Below, piece by piece: positions 15,700 through 23,183 of a stretch of DNA of 23,183 nt. How positions within the stretch are numbered: the first letter of the stretch is position 1; the number at the start of each line of letters is the position of its first letter. Source of the stretch: CAZQAA01 sp964591255 (GTDB lineage Bacteria > Desulfobacterota > DSM-4660 > Desulfatiglandales > Desulfatiglandaceae); contig CAZQAA010000225.1 in NCBI GenBank assembly GCA_964591255.1, positions 1-23,183 on the forward strand, read 5' to 3'. Below the pieces are notes generated by a model. It did no database searches and was not told the DNA's origin. It saw nothing but the letters and a program-made list of their open reading frames with translations. The position numbers and the translations under genes were made by a program.

Positions 15700-17235
15700 C
15701 TATCGGTTTTTCAGGGCCGATTTTTTTATCTTGCCCCAGGAGGTCATGGGAAGGGCCTTTACAAATTCGAAATGGGTAGGGAATTTATATTTGGCCACCT
15801 TTCCATCGAGAAATTGGTAAATCTCTTCTTTTGTCAGGCGGTCTCCATCATTTAAGACAATAAAAGCCTTTCCTGTTTCACCCCACTTTTTATCAGGGAC
15901 ACCAACGATTGCGACATTTTCAATCTTTGGATGGTCTGCCAGGATCTTTTCCACCTCGGCAGGATAGACGTTCTCGGCGCCGCTCCGGTACATGTCTTTG
16001 GCCCTGTCAACAACATACAGGAAACCGTCTTCGTCCATGTATCCCAGATCCCCGGTATGAAGCACTCCATCCACGATCGTCTTGCCAGTTTCATCCGGCA
16101 GGTCCCAGTAGCCGGTCATAACATTTGGGCCAGTTGCTACTATTTCTCCTATTTTACCCGGTGGAAGCCTTTTTCCCTGTTTATCCTGGATCCATATCTC
16201 TGTAAAAAAATTTGGCAGTCCACATGAGCCCTTTTTTTTGTGAACACTCTCCTTTGGCATTAGGCACATTGCAGAGTTCTCCGTCTGGCCGAACCCCATC
16301 TGGAGAGGAAGCCCTTTTTTGGCAAGTTCGTCAAGGAGGCTTTTCGGTGTCCTTTCTCCCCCCCCGAATACTACCCTCACGCTGCTTATATCGGTATCAT
16401 CCAGCGCTCCACTTTGGAGTACAAATCTGAACATGGTGGTGAGGGCAAAGATAATGGTTGCACTGTATTTCTCGATATCCCTGACAAACCGAAGGGCATC
16501 GAATTTGGCTCTCATAAGTAGAGTCGCGCCACGACACAGGGCAGGTGTTGCCACAGCGCATAACCCGGCTGAATGGCAGAGTGGAGACTGAAACAACAGT
16601 CTGTCATCCTGTCGCATATCGGTATACAAAATAATCTGAAAATTTTTAAAATATGTTTGGCCGTGAGAGATAACAGCACCTTTAGGATCACCTGCAACGC
16701 CGGAGGTGTACAGGATAGCCAAGGGATCATCCAGGTCTATCGGTTCGTCTGGTTCGGGTTCATCTGTAGAGTAATCATGCATGGTATTTCTATAATCAGA
16801 GGCCCAGTCAGGAAGATCCATGCCATCCGAATCCTCGTTTTTCAGGCATACAAATTTATCTTCTTCTACTGTTATAGAAGACCTGATAGATGCCACGCTC
16901 TTGATGAGTGCATCATGAAATACGAGTAAACGAGCAGTACACCTGTTTAGTTGATAAGCCATTTCACGAGAGACCAAACGATAATTTAATGGTACGAAAA
17001 TAAGACCAAGTTTTGCTGCAGCGAGATAGCAGACCAGAAATTCGGGACAGTTCAAAAGGGCGACCGAAACACGGTCTCCCTTTTTCAAACCCTTATCCTT
17101 AAAAAAATTGGCAACCCTGTTTACCTCGTAGTTCAGGGCCTTATAGGTTATAGGCCTGTCTTCGTAAATTATTGCGATATCATCAGGGGAAAGGCTTGCC
17201 CTCTTGCTTGCAATTTTGCCGATACTCCATTTCAT
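15700..17235 (-). CDS. AMP-forming acyl-CoA synthetase (class I adenylate-forming)
   Basis: 511 residues from the ATG at 17235, which has AAGGAG 11 bases upstream; the frame is open to 17325 but the extra residues do not resemble the family. The protein activates a carboxylic acid as acyl-AMP and then acyl-CoA. Motifs: phosphate loop ILYTSGVAGDPKGA (174-187, with VA for the usual TT), GFGQTENS, the HTGDLGYMDEDG hinge region, DRAKDMYRSGAENVYPAEVE, and the C-terminal catalytic lysine in GKIKKSAL (Lys502). Substrate chain length cannot be read from the sequence. It is divergent from the radical SAM operon, has a good minus-strand promoter at 17383-17411, and is probably involved in fatty- or aromatic-acid use, in keeping with the enoyl-CoA hydratase at the end of the window. 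Confidence 0.88.
   Translation of the reverse strand: MKWSIGKIASKRASLSPDDIAIIYEDRPITYKALNYEVNRVANFFKDKGLKKGDRVSVALLNCPEFLVCYLAAAKLGLIFVPLNYRLVSREMAYQLNRCTARLLVFHDALIKSVASIRSSITVEEDKFVCLKNEDSDGMDLPDWASDYRNTMHDYSTDEPEPDEPIDLDDPLAILYTSGVAGDPKGAVISHGQTYFKNFQIILYTDMRQDDRLLFQSPLCHSAGLCAVATPALCRGATLLMRAKFDALRFVRDIEKYSATIIFALTTMFRFVLQSGALDDTDISSVRVVFGGGERTPKSLLDELAKKGLPLQMGFGQTENSAMCLMPKESVHKKKGSCGLPNFFTEIWIQDKQGKRLPPGKIGEIVATGPNVMTGYWDLPDETGKTIVDGVLHTGDLGYMDEDGFLYVVDRAKDMYRSGAENVYPAEVEKILADHPKIENVAIVGVPDKKWGETGKAFIVLNDGDRLTKEEIYQFLDGKVAKYKFPTHFEFVKALPMTSWGKIKKSALKNR
15702..15727 (+). terminator. Possible intrinsic terminator after the outer-membrane gene
   Basis: ATCGG (15702-15706) and CCGAT (15717-15721) form a short stem with a 10-base loop, followed by a run of seven T (15721-15727). 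It lies about 70 bases after the stop of the outer-membrane gene. The same bases encode the C-terminal lysine-rich end of the convergent acyl-CoA synthetase, so the T-run may simply reflect lysine codons. The stem is short. Confidence 0.35.
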
Positions 17236-17332
17236 CCCCAACTTGTCTCCTTGATTATCCCTGTAATGCGACGACAATCTGTTTCCAACCCATTTCTCCC
17301 TTGCGCTGTCTGTCCCTCTTGGCAATTCAAAC

Positions 17333-17361
17333 TTGATATTTGGATATTAAATCCATATGCT
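17333..17361 (+). promoter_or_regulatory. Promoter with palindromic spacer, upstream of the radical SAM operon
   Basis: TTGATA (17333-17338) and TATGCT (17356-17361) are separated by 17 bases. The spacer holds the inverted repeat TGGAT (17341-17345) / ATCCA (17351-17355) around ATTAA, well placed for a repressor. A transcript would start near 17368, about 70 bases before the GTG at 17437. It also lies in the leader of the divergent acyl-CoA synthetase. Confidence 0.4.
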
Positions 17362-17382
17362 ATGACATAACATGAACAAAAA

Positions 17383-17411
17383 ATTATAAAAACTTATTCA
17401 TAAAAATTCAA
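17383..17411 (-). promoter_or_regulatory. Promoter of the acyl-CoA synthetase gene
   Basis: On the minus strand, TTGAAT (17411-17406, four of six) is followed after 17 bases by a perfect TATAAT (17388-17383). The start would be near 17376, giving a leader of about 140 bases that runs through the palindrome at 17341-17355. Confidence 0.5.
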
Positions 17412-17436
17412 TGGTATATTTTAAGAGGCGATCAAG

Positions 17437-18597
17437 GTGACACAAAAGGGATTGAGTTTTGAACAGGGTCCCATAAGACCTCCCAATGAGGCACGCAGTC
17501 TCCTTCTGAGATTTACCCGTAATTGCCCGTGGAATCAGTGCCTCTTCTGTCCGGTATATAAAAAGCGGAAATTTTCTTTGAGGAGAGCGGATGAAATCAA
17601 GAAGGACATCCAAACCGCCAGGGATATGGCAGATGATATCAAGGCCCTTTCATGGAAGCTGGGATGCAGCGGCCAGGTTACTGACCAGGTTGCAAACGTT
17701 ATATTCGGAGACCCTGCGTACAGTGAGAGTTACCGTAGCATCGCTTTATGGCTATATTACGGGACGGGAGCCTGTTTTCTGCAGGATGCAGACAATCTCA
17801 TAATGAAGACACAGGATTTAGTGGATGTCCTGCAATTTCTCAGGAAAAAATTCCCTGATATTACCAGGATAACTACTTATTCGCGGTCTAGAACCGTTGT
17901 GCGCAAATCTGTAGACTCCTTGAAGCGAATATACGAAGCGGGGCTGGACAGGGTCCATATTGGACTGGAGACGGGATATGATCCGCTTCTTAAGTTCATG
18001 AAAAAAGGGGTCAATGCCGCCCAGCATATTGAGGCTGGCAGAAAATTGATGGAGGCTGGTATGGAGCTTTCGGAGTATGTAATGCCGGGGCTGGGTGGAC
18101 AGCAAATGTGGAGAGAGCATGCTGTTGAGACGGCCAGGGTTATTAATCAGATCAATCCCAATTTTATTCGCCTTCGTAGCCTTAGGGTGCCGAACCGGAT
18201 ACCGCTCCATAAGAAACTGGAGGATGGCAGTTTTGTCATGCAGACAGATGACATGCTTGCAGAAGAGATTAAACTTTTTATCCAGTCTCTGGAAGGCATT
18301 ACAAGTACGGTAACAAGTGATCATATAATGAATCTTTTAGAGGAAGTTTCAGGAAAGCTCCCTGAAGACAAGAAAAAGATGCTTGAGGTGATCAGAAAGT
18401 ACCAGGATCTTCCTGAGACCGATAGATTGATCTACAGGGTAGGGCGGCGTGGAGGGACATATGGCTCCACAGATGATCTCAAGCGTGATCCCGCAACATA
18501 TATGAAGATAAAAGGACTGGTTGAAGATATTATATCTAAAGAAGGTCCTGATGGTATTGAAAAATTTATAAGGGAGCTTGTGGACAGGTATATTTAA
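17437..18597 (+). CDS. Radical SAM protein of unknown function
   Basis: 386 residues starting at GTG 17437, with AAGAGG 8 bases upstream; no better ATG precedes the conserved N-terminus. The cluster motif is TRNCPWNQCLFCPVY, with Cys30, Cys35 and Cys38, that is C-x4-C-x2-C, a spacing seen in one branch of the YgiQ/Elp3-like radical SAM proteins in place of the standard C-x3-C-x2-C. The barrel continues with GLDRVHIGLETGYDPLL and YVMPGLGG, both typical of that branch. No cobalamin-binding domain precedes the barrel. The last 100 residues form a charged helical tail of unknown role. It is only 16 bases upstream of sirC, so it leads the tetrapyrrole operon, and a role in cofactor or tRNA modification is possible but not shown. 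Confidence 0.82.
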   Translation: MTQKGLSFEQGPIRPPNEARSLLLRFTRNCPWNQCLFCPVYKKRKFSLRRADEIKKDIQTARDMADDIKALSWKLGCSGQVTDQVANVIFGDPAYSESYRSIALWLYYGTGACFLQDADNLIMKTQDLVDVLQFLRKKFPDITRITTYSRSRTVVRKSVDSLKRIYEAGLDRVHIGLETGYDPLLKFMKKGVNAAQHIEAGRKLMEAGMELSEYVMPGLGGQQMWREHAVETARVINQINPNFIRLRSLRVPNRIPLHKKLEDGSFVMQTDDMLAEEIKLFIQSLEGITSTVTSDHIMNLLEEVSGKLPEDKKKMLEVIRKYQDLPETDRLIYRVGRRGGTYGSTDDLKRDPATYMKIKGLVEDIISKEGPDGIEKFIRELVDRYI

Positions 18598-18613
18598 TTA
18601 AGGAGCTTTTGGA

Positions 18614-19306
18614 ATGAATTACTACCCGTTTTTTTTTGAGCTTAAAGACAAGATGGCTCTTGTGGTGGGGGGTGGCAAGGTGGCTCAAAGAAAAGTCGAG
18701 ACATTATTGGCATATGGGAGTCTTGTCAATATGGTTGCCAAAAGGCTTACGTCTCGTCTTGAGGAATTGGTCGAGAAAGGGGAAGTTCATTATATTGGTA
18801 AAGATTTTGATGAAAAACAACTTGATGGTGTGGCCTTGGTGTTTGCAGCTACTGATGACAAAAGACTCAATCATAAAGTCAGTGAGGCTGCTCGCATGAG
18901 GGGGATGTTGGTGAATGCAGTGGATCAGCCCGAGGACTGCAATTTTATTGTTCCTGCTATTGTCCGTAGAGGAGACCTTGTAATAGCCGTCTCCACCACG
19001 GGGAAAAGCCCTGCCCTGGCCAAAATGTTAAGGGAAAGACTGGAGCTTCAGTTTGGATATGAATATGAGATTTTTCTGGTATTAATTGGGAAGTTACGCA
19101 AAAAAATTTTGTCCATGGGATATTCTCAAGAGAAAAACAGCCGAATTTTCAATGAGATCGTTCGTTCGGATATCATTAAGGCCCTGGAAGAGAAAAATCT
19201 GAGACGGGTGGAAGAGATTTTTCAAGAAATTTTACCCCCGGATATTTCTGTAAAAGATATATTCATGGATCTTGACGAGTTGGAGACTGTCGGAGGGGTA
19301 TTATGA
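18614..19306 (+). CDS. sirC: Precorrin-2 dehydrogenase / sirohydrochlorin ferrochelatase
   Basis: 230 residues, matching the N-terminal (CysGB/Met8p) half of CysG without the methyltransferase domain. It oxidises precorrin-2 to sirohydrochlorin with NAD+ and may insert iron to give siroheme. Motifs: LVVGGGKVAQRKVETLL for NAD (16-32), VNAVDQPEDCNFIVPA with Asp104 at the position of the catalytic aspartate of CysG, and STTGKSPALAKMLRERLE. AAGGAG precedes the ATG at 18614. The stop overlaps the ccsA start (ATGA). Siroheme is needed for dissimilatory sulfite reductase and, in many Desulfobacterota, is also the precursor of haem. Confidence 0.93.
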   Translation: MNYYPFFFELKDKMALVVGGGKVAQRKVETLLAYGSLVNMVAKRLTSRLEELVEKGEVHYIGKDFDEKQLDGVALVFAATDDKRLNHKVSEAARMRGMLVNAVDQPEDCNFIVPAIVRRGDLVIAVSTTGKSPALAKMLRERLELQFGYEYEIFLVLIGKLRKKILSMGYSQEKNSRIFNEIVRSDIIKALEEKNLRRVEEIFQEILPPDISVKDIFMDLDELETVGGVL

Positions 19307-20142
19307 GCTTTTTGTGGTTCGATCTGGCGCTCGTTTTTGAGTTGCTTGCAACCGGGGGATTCATAGTATACATCATCAAACAGGACAAATGGATTTTTCA
19401 GGTCTCCTATTGGACCCTGCTTACAGGATTTATCTGTCATTCCCTATTCCTTTGCCATCAGTACTACATCTTGGGTACAGCCCCTGTGCTGGACCTGAAA
19501 TCTGCCATTTCATTTTTTTCATGGAGCATCCTCTGTGTTTACCTGATACTTCAACTGAAATTCCGGCTGATGGTCTTGGGCTCCTTTGTGGCACCCTTTG
19601 CCGCTTTTCTGATGATAATTTCATTCGCCATGCCCGGGATGGAACCTCCTATAAGGCCTTTATTCAAGGGTCTATGGCTTACCATTCATGTAGGCACCAT
19701 CTTTATAGGGAACGGTTTGTTTGCCATAGCCTTTTTGGCGGGCATAATGTATCTGATCCAGGAATATCAAATCAAACAAAAGAAGCTGGGTTCTTTTTAT
19801 AACAGGCTTCCTTCACTTGCCACCATGGATGATATTAATTACCATTCTCTTGTCTATGGTTTTCCCTTTATGTCTGTGGGTATGATCACCGGATCCGTTT
19901 ACGCGCAATACGCACTCGGGACCTACTGGCAATGGGATCCCAAAGAGGTATGGTCGTTAATAACCTGGCTTTTTTATGCTGCCCTTTTACATGAAAGGCT
20001 GGCCGTAGGATGGCGGGGCCGTAAAGCCGCCATCATGTCCATTATTTGCTTTCTTTTTTTGATCATTGGCTTTGTTGGCTCAAGCCTCTGGATGGGCGGG
20101 TACCATAGTTTTAAGAGCCTCGGGGCTAAAGGGCCATTGTAA
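19303..20142 (+). CDS. ccsA: CcsA/HemX-type cytochrome c assembly membrane protein
   Basis: 279 residues with about eight membrane helices. The tryptophan-rich haem-handling motif WQWDPKE is at 209-215, followed by VWSLITWLFYAALLHERL; His46, His129, His230 and His268 lie in positions where this family uses histidines for haem. In system II cytochrome c biogenesis CcsA/ResC presents haem to apocytochromes; the related HemX adjoins hemA in many bacteria and has been linked to HemA levels. The arrangement sirC-ccsA-hemA fits either name. It overlaps sirC by 4 bases and hemA by 1 (TAATG), so expression is coupled. The tetraheme cytochrome in this window is a plausible client. Confidence 0.9.
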   Translation: MSFLWFDLALVFELLATGGFIVYIIKQDKWIFQVSYWTLLTGFICHSLFLCHQYYILGTAPVLDLKSAISFFSWSILCVYLILQLKFRLMVLGSFVAPFAAFLMIISFAMPGMEPPIRPLFKGLWLTIHVGTIFIGNGLFAIAFLAGIMYLIQEYQIKQKKLGSFYNRLPSLATMDDINYHSLVYGFPFMSVGMITGSVYAQYALGTYWQWDPKEVWSLITWLFYAALLHERLAVGWRGRKAAIMSIICFLFLIIGFVGSSLWMGGYHSFKSLGAKGPL

Positions 20143-21428
20143 TGAAGATCGTCAATATAGGTATGAACCATGAAAGCGCCCCGGTTGACCTTAGGGAACG
20201 CTTGGCCGTTAAACCGGAGAGTGACTCCAGTCTGTTCGATCGGCTGAAAGGAATAGGCCTTGTCAAAGAACTATTTTTTCTTTCCACCTGTAATCGTATT
20301 GAGACCTTGTTCATCACTGAGGCTCCCCAACAAGCCAAGGAGTCCGTGATTTCCCTCATGTCAAGGCATGGGGATATTCCTGAAGAGGTCCTTTCGACGA
20401 ATCTTTATATGCTTGAGGACATGGATGCGGTGAGACACATTTTCCGTGTTGCCTCCAGTCTTGATTCCATGGTTGTAGGAGAACCGCAAATCCTGGGACA
20501 ACTAAAGGATGCCTATTCCGAGGCCGTACGTCACAAGGCCTCAGGGGTCATCCTGAACAGGCTAATGCACAGGGCATTTCATGTGGCCAAAAGGGTAAGG
20601 ACAGAGACCGGAATTTGTGCTGCTGCTGTCTCTATCAGTTATGCCGCCGTGGAATTGGCAAAGAAAATATTTTATAGCCTTGAGGGGAAAAAGGTCCTGC
20701 TGATCGGTGCAGGTGAGATGTCCGAGTTGACTGCGAGGCATTTAATGGCCCAGGGGGTAAGTTCGATGGCAGTGGCCAACAGGACCTTTGAGAGGGCGGT
20801 TGAGGTGTCACGGCTGTTTGATGCTTCTCCGGTTTCCTTTGACGAGATTGATTTCCATCTGATAGAAGCGGATATTGTGGTAACATCAACTGCTTCTTCG
20901 TATTATGTTATTACATGCGAACAGGTGAAAAAATGTCTCAGGGAACGTCGCAATAGACCTATTTTTTTTATTGATATTGCTGTGCCTAGAGATGTGGAGC
21001 CGGAAGTTAATATCTTATCGAACGTTTATGTATATGATATTGATGATCTGAAGGGCGTGATCCAGGTGAATATCGACCAGCGGAGGCAGGAAGCTATAAA
21101 GGCAGAACGTATTGTGGAAGAAGAGGTAATTAAGTTTGAAAAATGGTTAAAGACTCTTGCAGTGGTTCCTACCATCGTCTCTTTAAGGGATAAGGCAGAG
21201 TCAATAATTCAGGCAGAATTGAGGAAAAGCAATCCTGCTTTGAGCCGTCTTCCTTCTATAGAAAAAGATGCCATACAGAAACTGATACGTTCTATTGTAG
21301 AAAAACTGCTCAATGATCCGATTGTTTTTCTTAAGAAAAAGGCGGACAGGCCGAGTCTGAACGGGTATCTTGATGTAACGAGAAAACTGTTTTGTTTAGA
21401 TGGAGAAGATAATAATGGGGAAAAATAA
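20142..21428 (+). CDS. hemA: Glutamyl-tRNA reductase
   Basis: 428 residues, the normal length. It reduces glutamyl-tRNA to glutamate-1-semialdehyde with NADPH, the first step of tetrapyrrole synthesis by the C5 route. The N-terminal domain has the catalytic LSTCNRIE motif with Cys50; EPQILGQLKDAY and the MHRAFHVAKRVRTET helix follow; the NADPH domain has KVLLIGAGEMSELTARHL (about 184-201); the C-terminal helical dimerisation domain is complete. Its start shares a base with the ccsA stop, and its last 14 bases overlap the moaE-like gene. Confidence 0.96.
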   Translation: MKIVNIGMNHESAPVDLRERLAVKPESDSSLFDRLKGIGLVKELFFLSTCNRIETLFITEAPQQAKESVISLMSRHGDIPEEVLSTNLYMLEDMDAVRHIFRVASSLDSMVVGEPQILGQLKDAYSEAVRHKASGVILNRLMHRAFHVAKRVRTETGICAAAVSISYAAVELAKKIFYSLEGKKVLLIGAGEMSELTARHLMAQGVSSMAVANRTFERAVEVSRLFDASPVSFDEIDFHLIEADIVVTSTASSYYVITCEQVKKCLRERRNRPIFFIDIAVPRDVEPEVNILSNVYVYDIDDLKGVIQVNIDQRRQEAIKAERIVEEEVIKFEKWLKTLAVVPTIVSLRDKAESIIQAELRKSNPALSRLPSIEKDAIQKLIRSIVEKLLNDPIVFLKKKADRPSLNGYLDVTRKLFCLDGEDNNGEK

Positions 21429-21783
21429 GTTAGATATCAGTCGGATGATCGACAGCCTCAAAACAGATCCAGATTATTGCCGTATCGGTATGGTCGCAAG
21501 TCACCTCGGAGTGGTGCGCGGGATGTCAATTAACGGGCAGGAAGTAAAGGCTGTGGAAGTAAGTTTTGACAGGGAACAGATTGACATAATAGTTAAGGAA
21601 ACAAGGGCACTGCCAGGTATAGTCTATGTGCTGATTGATTTTTGCGAAGGACTCCTTGCGGTGGGAGACGATATAATGGCTGTTGTTGTGGGGGGGGACA
21701 CACGGGAGCATGTCTTCCCTGTCCTGATTAGCACTGTGGACCGGGTAAAGAAAGAGGCCACTCATAAAAGAGAAGTACACTGA
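21415..21783 (+). CDS. MoaE-like protein (molybdopterin synthase large-subunit fold, degenerate motifs)
   Basis: 122 residues from the ATG at 21415, preceded by GGAGAAG; an in-frame ATG at 21400 has no comparable ribosome site. GMVASHLGVVRG near the N-terminus and the layout of the rest resemble MoaE, which with MoaD puts sulfur into precursor Z. However, it is about 30 residues shorter than typical MoaE, the HRVG motif reads FCEG, the later HR reads TR, and PxWKxE at the end reads ATHKRE. It may be a divergent catalytic subunit or a paralogue with another role. The neighbouring moaC supports a molybdenum-cofactor context. It overlaps hemA by 14 bases. Confidence 0.65.
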   Translation: MGKNKLDISRMIDSLKTDPDYCRIGMVASHLGVVRGMSINGQEVKAVEVSFDREQIDIIVKETRALPGIVYVLIDFCEGLLAVGDDIMAVVVGGDTREHVFPVLISTVDRVKKEATHKREVH

Positions 21784-21827
21784 AAGCGATCAATAATACA
21801 TATTAATTTCAAATGGATTAAAAAATT

Positions 21828-22262
21828 ATGGGAATGGTGGACATTAGCGGGAAAAAAGTCATAAAACGATGGGCAGAGGCAGAAGGATCTATCCGGCTCT
21901 CTCCTGATACAATAAGAATAATCAAGGAGAAGGGAATCAGGAAGGGGGATCCATTTCAGGTAGCTGAGGTGGCTGCAATGAATGCGGCAAAGCAGACCTA
22001 TCTGCTGATACCATATTGCCATCAGATTCCCATTGATACCGTAAAAACGACGTTTGAAGCTTATGAGGAATCTATTTCCGTTAGGTGTGTTGTTATGGCG
22101 AAGGCCAAGACCGGTGTGGAGATGGAGGCCCTTGTGGGGGTCTCTGTTGCCTTGAATACGCTTTGGGATATGGTAAAATACCTCGAAAAGGACAATGCAG
22201 GTCAGTATCCTTTTACCGAGATTACCGATATCAGGGTGGTAAAAAAGGTAAAAGAGGATTAG
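21828..22262 (+). CDS. moaC: Cyclic pyranopterin monophosphate synthase MoaC
   Basis: 144 residues, the short form of MoaC. With MoaA it converts GTP to cyclic pyranopterin monophosphate, the first stage of molybdenum cofactor synthesis. Motifs: MVDISGKK at the start, LLIPYCHQIPID (usual LIPLCHP), GVEMEALVGVSVA and LWDMVKYLEKD, the last keeping the catalytic aspartate and lysine of YDMxK. The ribosome site is poor (only an A-rich stretch before the ATG), and it lies 44 bases after the moaE-like gene, so translation may be weak or coupled. Last gene of the tetrapyrrole/molybdopterin run. Confidence 0.92.
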   Translation: MGMVDISGKKVIKRWAEAEGSIRLSPDTIRIIKEKGIRKGDPFQVAEVAAMNAAKQTYLLIPYCHQIPIDTVKTTFEAYEESISVRCVVMAKAKTGVEMEALVGVSVALNTLWDMVKYLEKDNAGQYPFTEITDIRVVKKVKED

Positions 22263-22285
22263 ACAGATCGTGTAATTTGATGAAA

Positions 22286-22300
22286 AGGGCACGAAGCCCT
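22286..22300 (+). terminator. Weak hairpin after moaC
   Basis: AGGGC (22286-22290) pairs with GCCCT (22296-22300) around ACGAA, in the 90-base gap between moaC and the SH3 gene. The bases after it (ATCGCCTTTA) do not form a proper T-run, so termination is doubtful. Confidence 0.2.
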
Positions 22301-22352
22301 ATCGCCTTTATGCTCGGGTGTGTTTAAAATCTCGAGTGGAAGGATTGGGAAG

Positions 22353-23036
22353 ATGAAGAGAATTTTAATTGCTGTTTGTATTATGATGTTGTGTTGGTTT
22401 TTAATTGGGCAGGTATGTTATGCGGAAAGGGCATATGTGACGGATTCATTTGAGATCACCTTTCGTACAGGGCCGGGCATTGACCATAAAATCATTGCTG
22501 TTCTTCGTTCTGGTGAGCCCCTTGAAATCCTGAAATCCCAGGACAGATGGACACGCGTTCGCCTGGAGAAGCCCAGACAGGGAATAACGGAGGGCTGGGT
22601 TATGACCCGTTATCTGATGACCCGTAGGCCGTGCAGTGCGGAGGTAAAATTCCTGAAAGAGGAAAATGAAAGGCTTAATAAAAAATTGACCGATATCAAT
22701 ACTAAATGGGCGGCGTCTGCCCGCAGAGAAAAGGATCTGGACAAGCGTCTGAAAGAGAACGAGGTGGTTCTCCAAACGCTCCGGGATGACTATGAAAATC
22801 TGAAACACGAATCGGCTGATTTTTTAAAATTAAAGATGGAGTATGAAAGCACACAGTCTAAATTGCAAGACTGTCAAAAGAGGCTTGAGAGCATGACAAG
22901 AAAAAATGAGGATCTGATGAATTCGCAAAAACATAAGTGGTTCGGGATAGGAGCGCTGGTCCCTTTGGCCGGCCTTGTGATCGGGCTTTACTTCGGCAGA
23001 CAGCAGAAAAAGAGAAGACCGTCATTATATTATTGA
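22353..23036 (+). CDS. SH3-domain, coiled-coil membrane protein (YgiM/TIGR04211-like)
   Basis: 227 residues from the ATG at 22353, which has GGAAGGA 8 bases upstream; the frame is open to a GTG at 22320 but the signal peptide begins at 22353. Order: signal peptide (1-24, cleavage near CYA), bacterial SH3 domain (about 28-90, with FRTGPGIDHKIIAVLRSGE and WTRVR), a coiled coil rich in charged residues (about 97-200), a membrane helix (about 206-222) and a short basic tail. This is the layout of the TIGR04211/YgiM family: the SH3 domain lies in the periplasm, probably touching peptidoglycan, held to the inner membrane by the C-terminal helix. No enzymatic role is evident. Confidence 0.85.
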   Translation: MKRILIAVCIMMLCWFLIGQVCYAERAYVTDSFEITFRTGPGIDHKIIAVLRSGEPLEILKSQDRWTRVRLEKPRQGITEGWVMTRYLMTRRPCSAEVKFLKEENERLNKKLTDINTKWAASARREKDLDKRLKENEVVLQTLRDDYENLKHESADFLKLKMEYESTQSKLQDCQKRLESMTRKNEDLMNSQKHKWFGIGALVPLAGLVIGLYFGRQQKKRRPSLYY

Positions 23037-23066
23037 TTTTTAATAACAAAGGGGTTGTGATAGGAG

Positions 23067-23183
23067 ATGGATTATAAGAATATCCTTTTGGAATTTCAGC
23101 TGGAAGGAAAGATCGCGGTCATAAAATTCAACAGGCCCAAGGCCCTGAATGCAATAAACCAGCCCCTCTTGACAGAGCTAACT
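23067..23183 (+). CDS. Enoyl-CoA hydratase/isomerase (3' partial)
   Basis: The first 39 codons of a crotonase-fold protein run off the window. After a short N-terminus, IAVIKFNRPKALNAIN is the typical opening of enoyl-CoA hydratases, where the RPKALNA segment forms part of the CoA-binding site. AAGGGG at 23049-23054 and AGGAG immediately before the ATG may serve as ribosome site. It is 30 bases after the SH3 gene. The class of crotonase cannot be told from this fragment, but with the acyl-CoA synthetase it points to fatty- or aromatic-acid metabolism. Confidence 0.85.
   Translation, partial: MDYKNILLEFQLEGKIAVIKFNRPKALNAINQPLLTELT

Noticed and set aside
17818..18324. A 168-residue minus-strand frame inside the radical SAM gene.
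   Set aside because: No family resemblance; opposite a gene with clear motifs and consistent codon structure.

Overview
The window looks like the chromosome of a strictly anaerobic bacterium of the Desulfobacterota (former Deltaproteobacteria), probably a sulfate reducer or syntroph. This is inferred from gene content: an Rnf membrane complex preceded by a tetraheme c3-like cytochrome, a short sirC-ccsA-hemA cluster feeding siroheme/heme and cytochrome c maturation, acyl-CoA metabolism genes, a CoA-disulfide-reductase/rhodanese protein and a likely selenocysteine codon. No rRNA, tRNA, insertion sequence, CRISPR array or phage gene is visible. The window opens inside one gene and closes inside another, and no gap between genes exceeds 300 bases.

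Layout. 1-1635 (+): 3' part of an FAD/NAD disulfide reductase with a C-terminal rhodanese domain. 1645-2841 (-): M24 metallopeptidase. 2927-3388 (+): rseC, with an in-frame TGA exactly where the first cysteine of the family's Cys motif is expected, followed by a SECIS-like hairpin. 3357-9918 (-): an Rnf operon in the order tetraheme cytochrome, rnfC, rnfD, rnfG, rnfE, rnfA, rnfB, driven by a good sigma-70-type promoter at 10029-10056. 10122-14159 (+): Ppx/GppA phosphatase, guaB and guaA. 14323-15633 (+): outer-membrane beta-barrel protein. 15700-17235 (-): acyl-CoA synthetase, divergent from 17437-22262 (+), a tight run of radical SAM gene, sirC, ccsA, hemA, moaE-like and moaC. 22353-23036 (+): SH3/coiled-coil membrane protein. 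23067-end (+): start of an enoyl-CoA hydratase.

How it fits together. Rnf normally couples ferredoxin and NAD redox chemistry to ion transport. Here three parts depart from the textbook complex: RnfC lacks the glycine-rich NADH/FMN-binding motif, RnfB carries a complete GltD/NfnB-like flavin and pyridine-nucleotide oxidoreductase at its C-terminus, and a membrane-anchored tetraheme cytochrome leads the operon. I infer a rewired Rnf that exchanges electrons through the RnfB fusion and/or the cytochrome rather than through a canonical RnfC NADH site. RseC, the membrane partner often encoded with Rnf/Rsx, appears to be a selenoprotein. The sirC-ccsA-hemA cluster would supply tetrapyrrole and cytochrome maturation for such an electron-transfer chain.

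The most noteworthy observations are the candidate selenocysteine RseC with its hairpin and the noncanonical Rnf. TGA is used as an ordinary stop elsewhere in the window (guaA, rnfD, moaE-like), so a changed genetic code is not the explanation for the rseC TGA.
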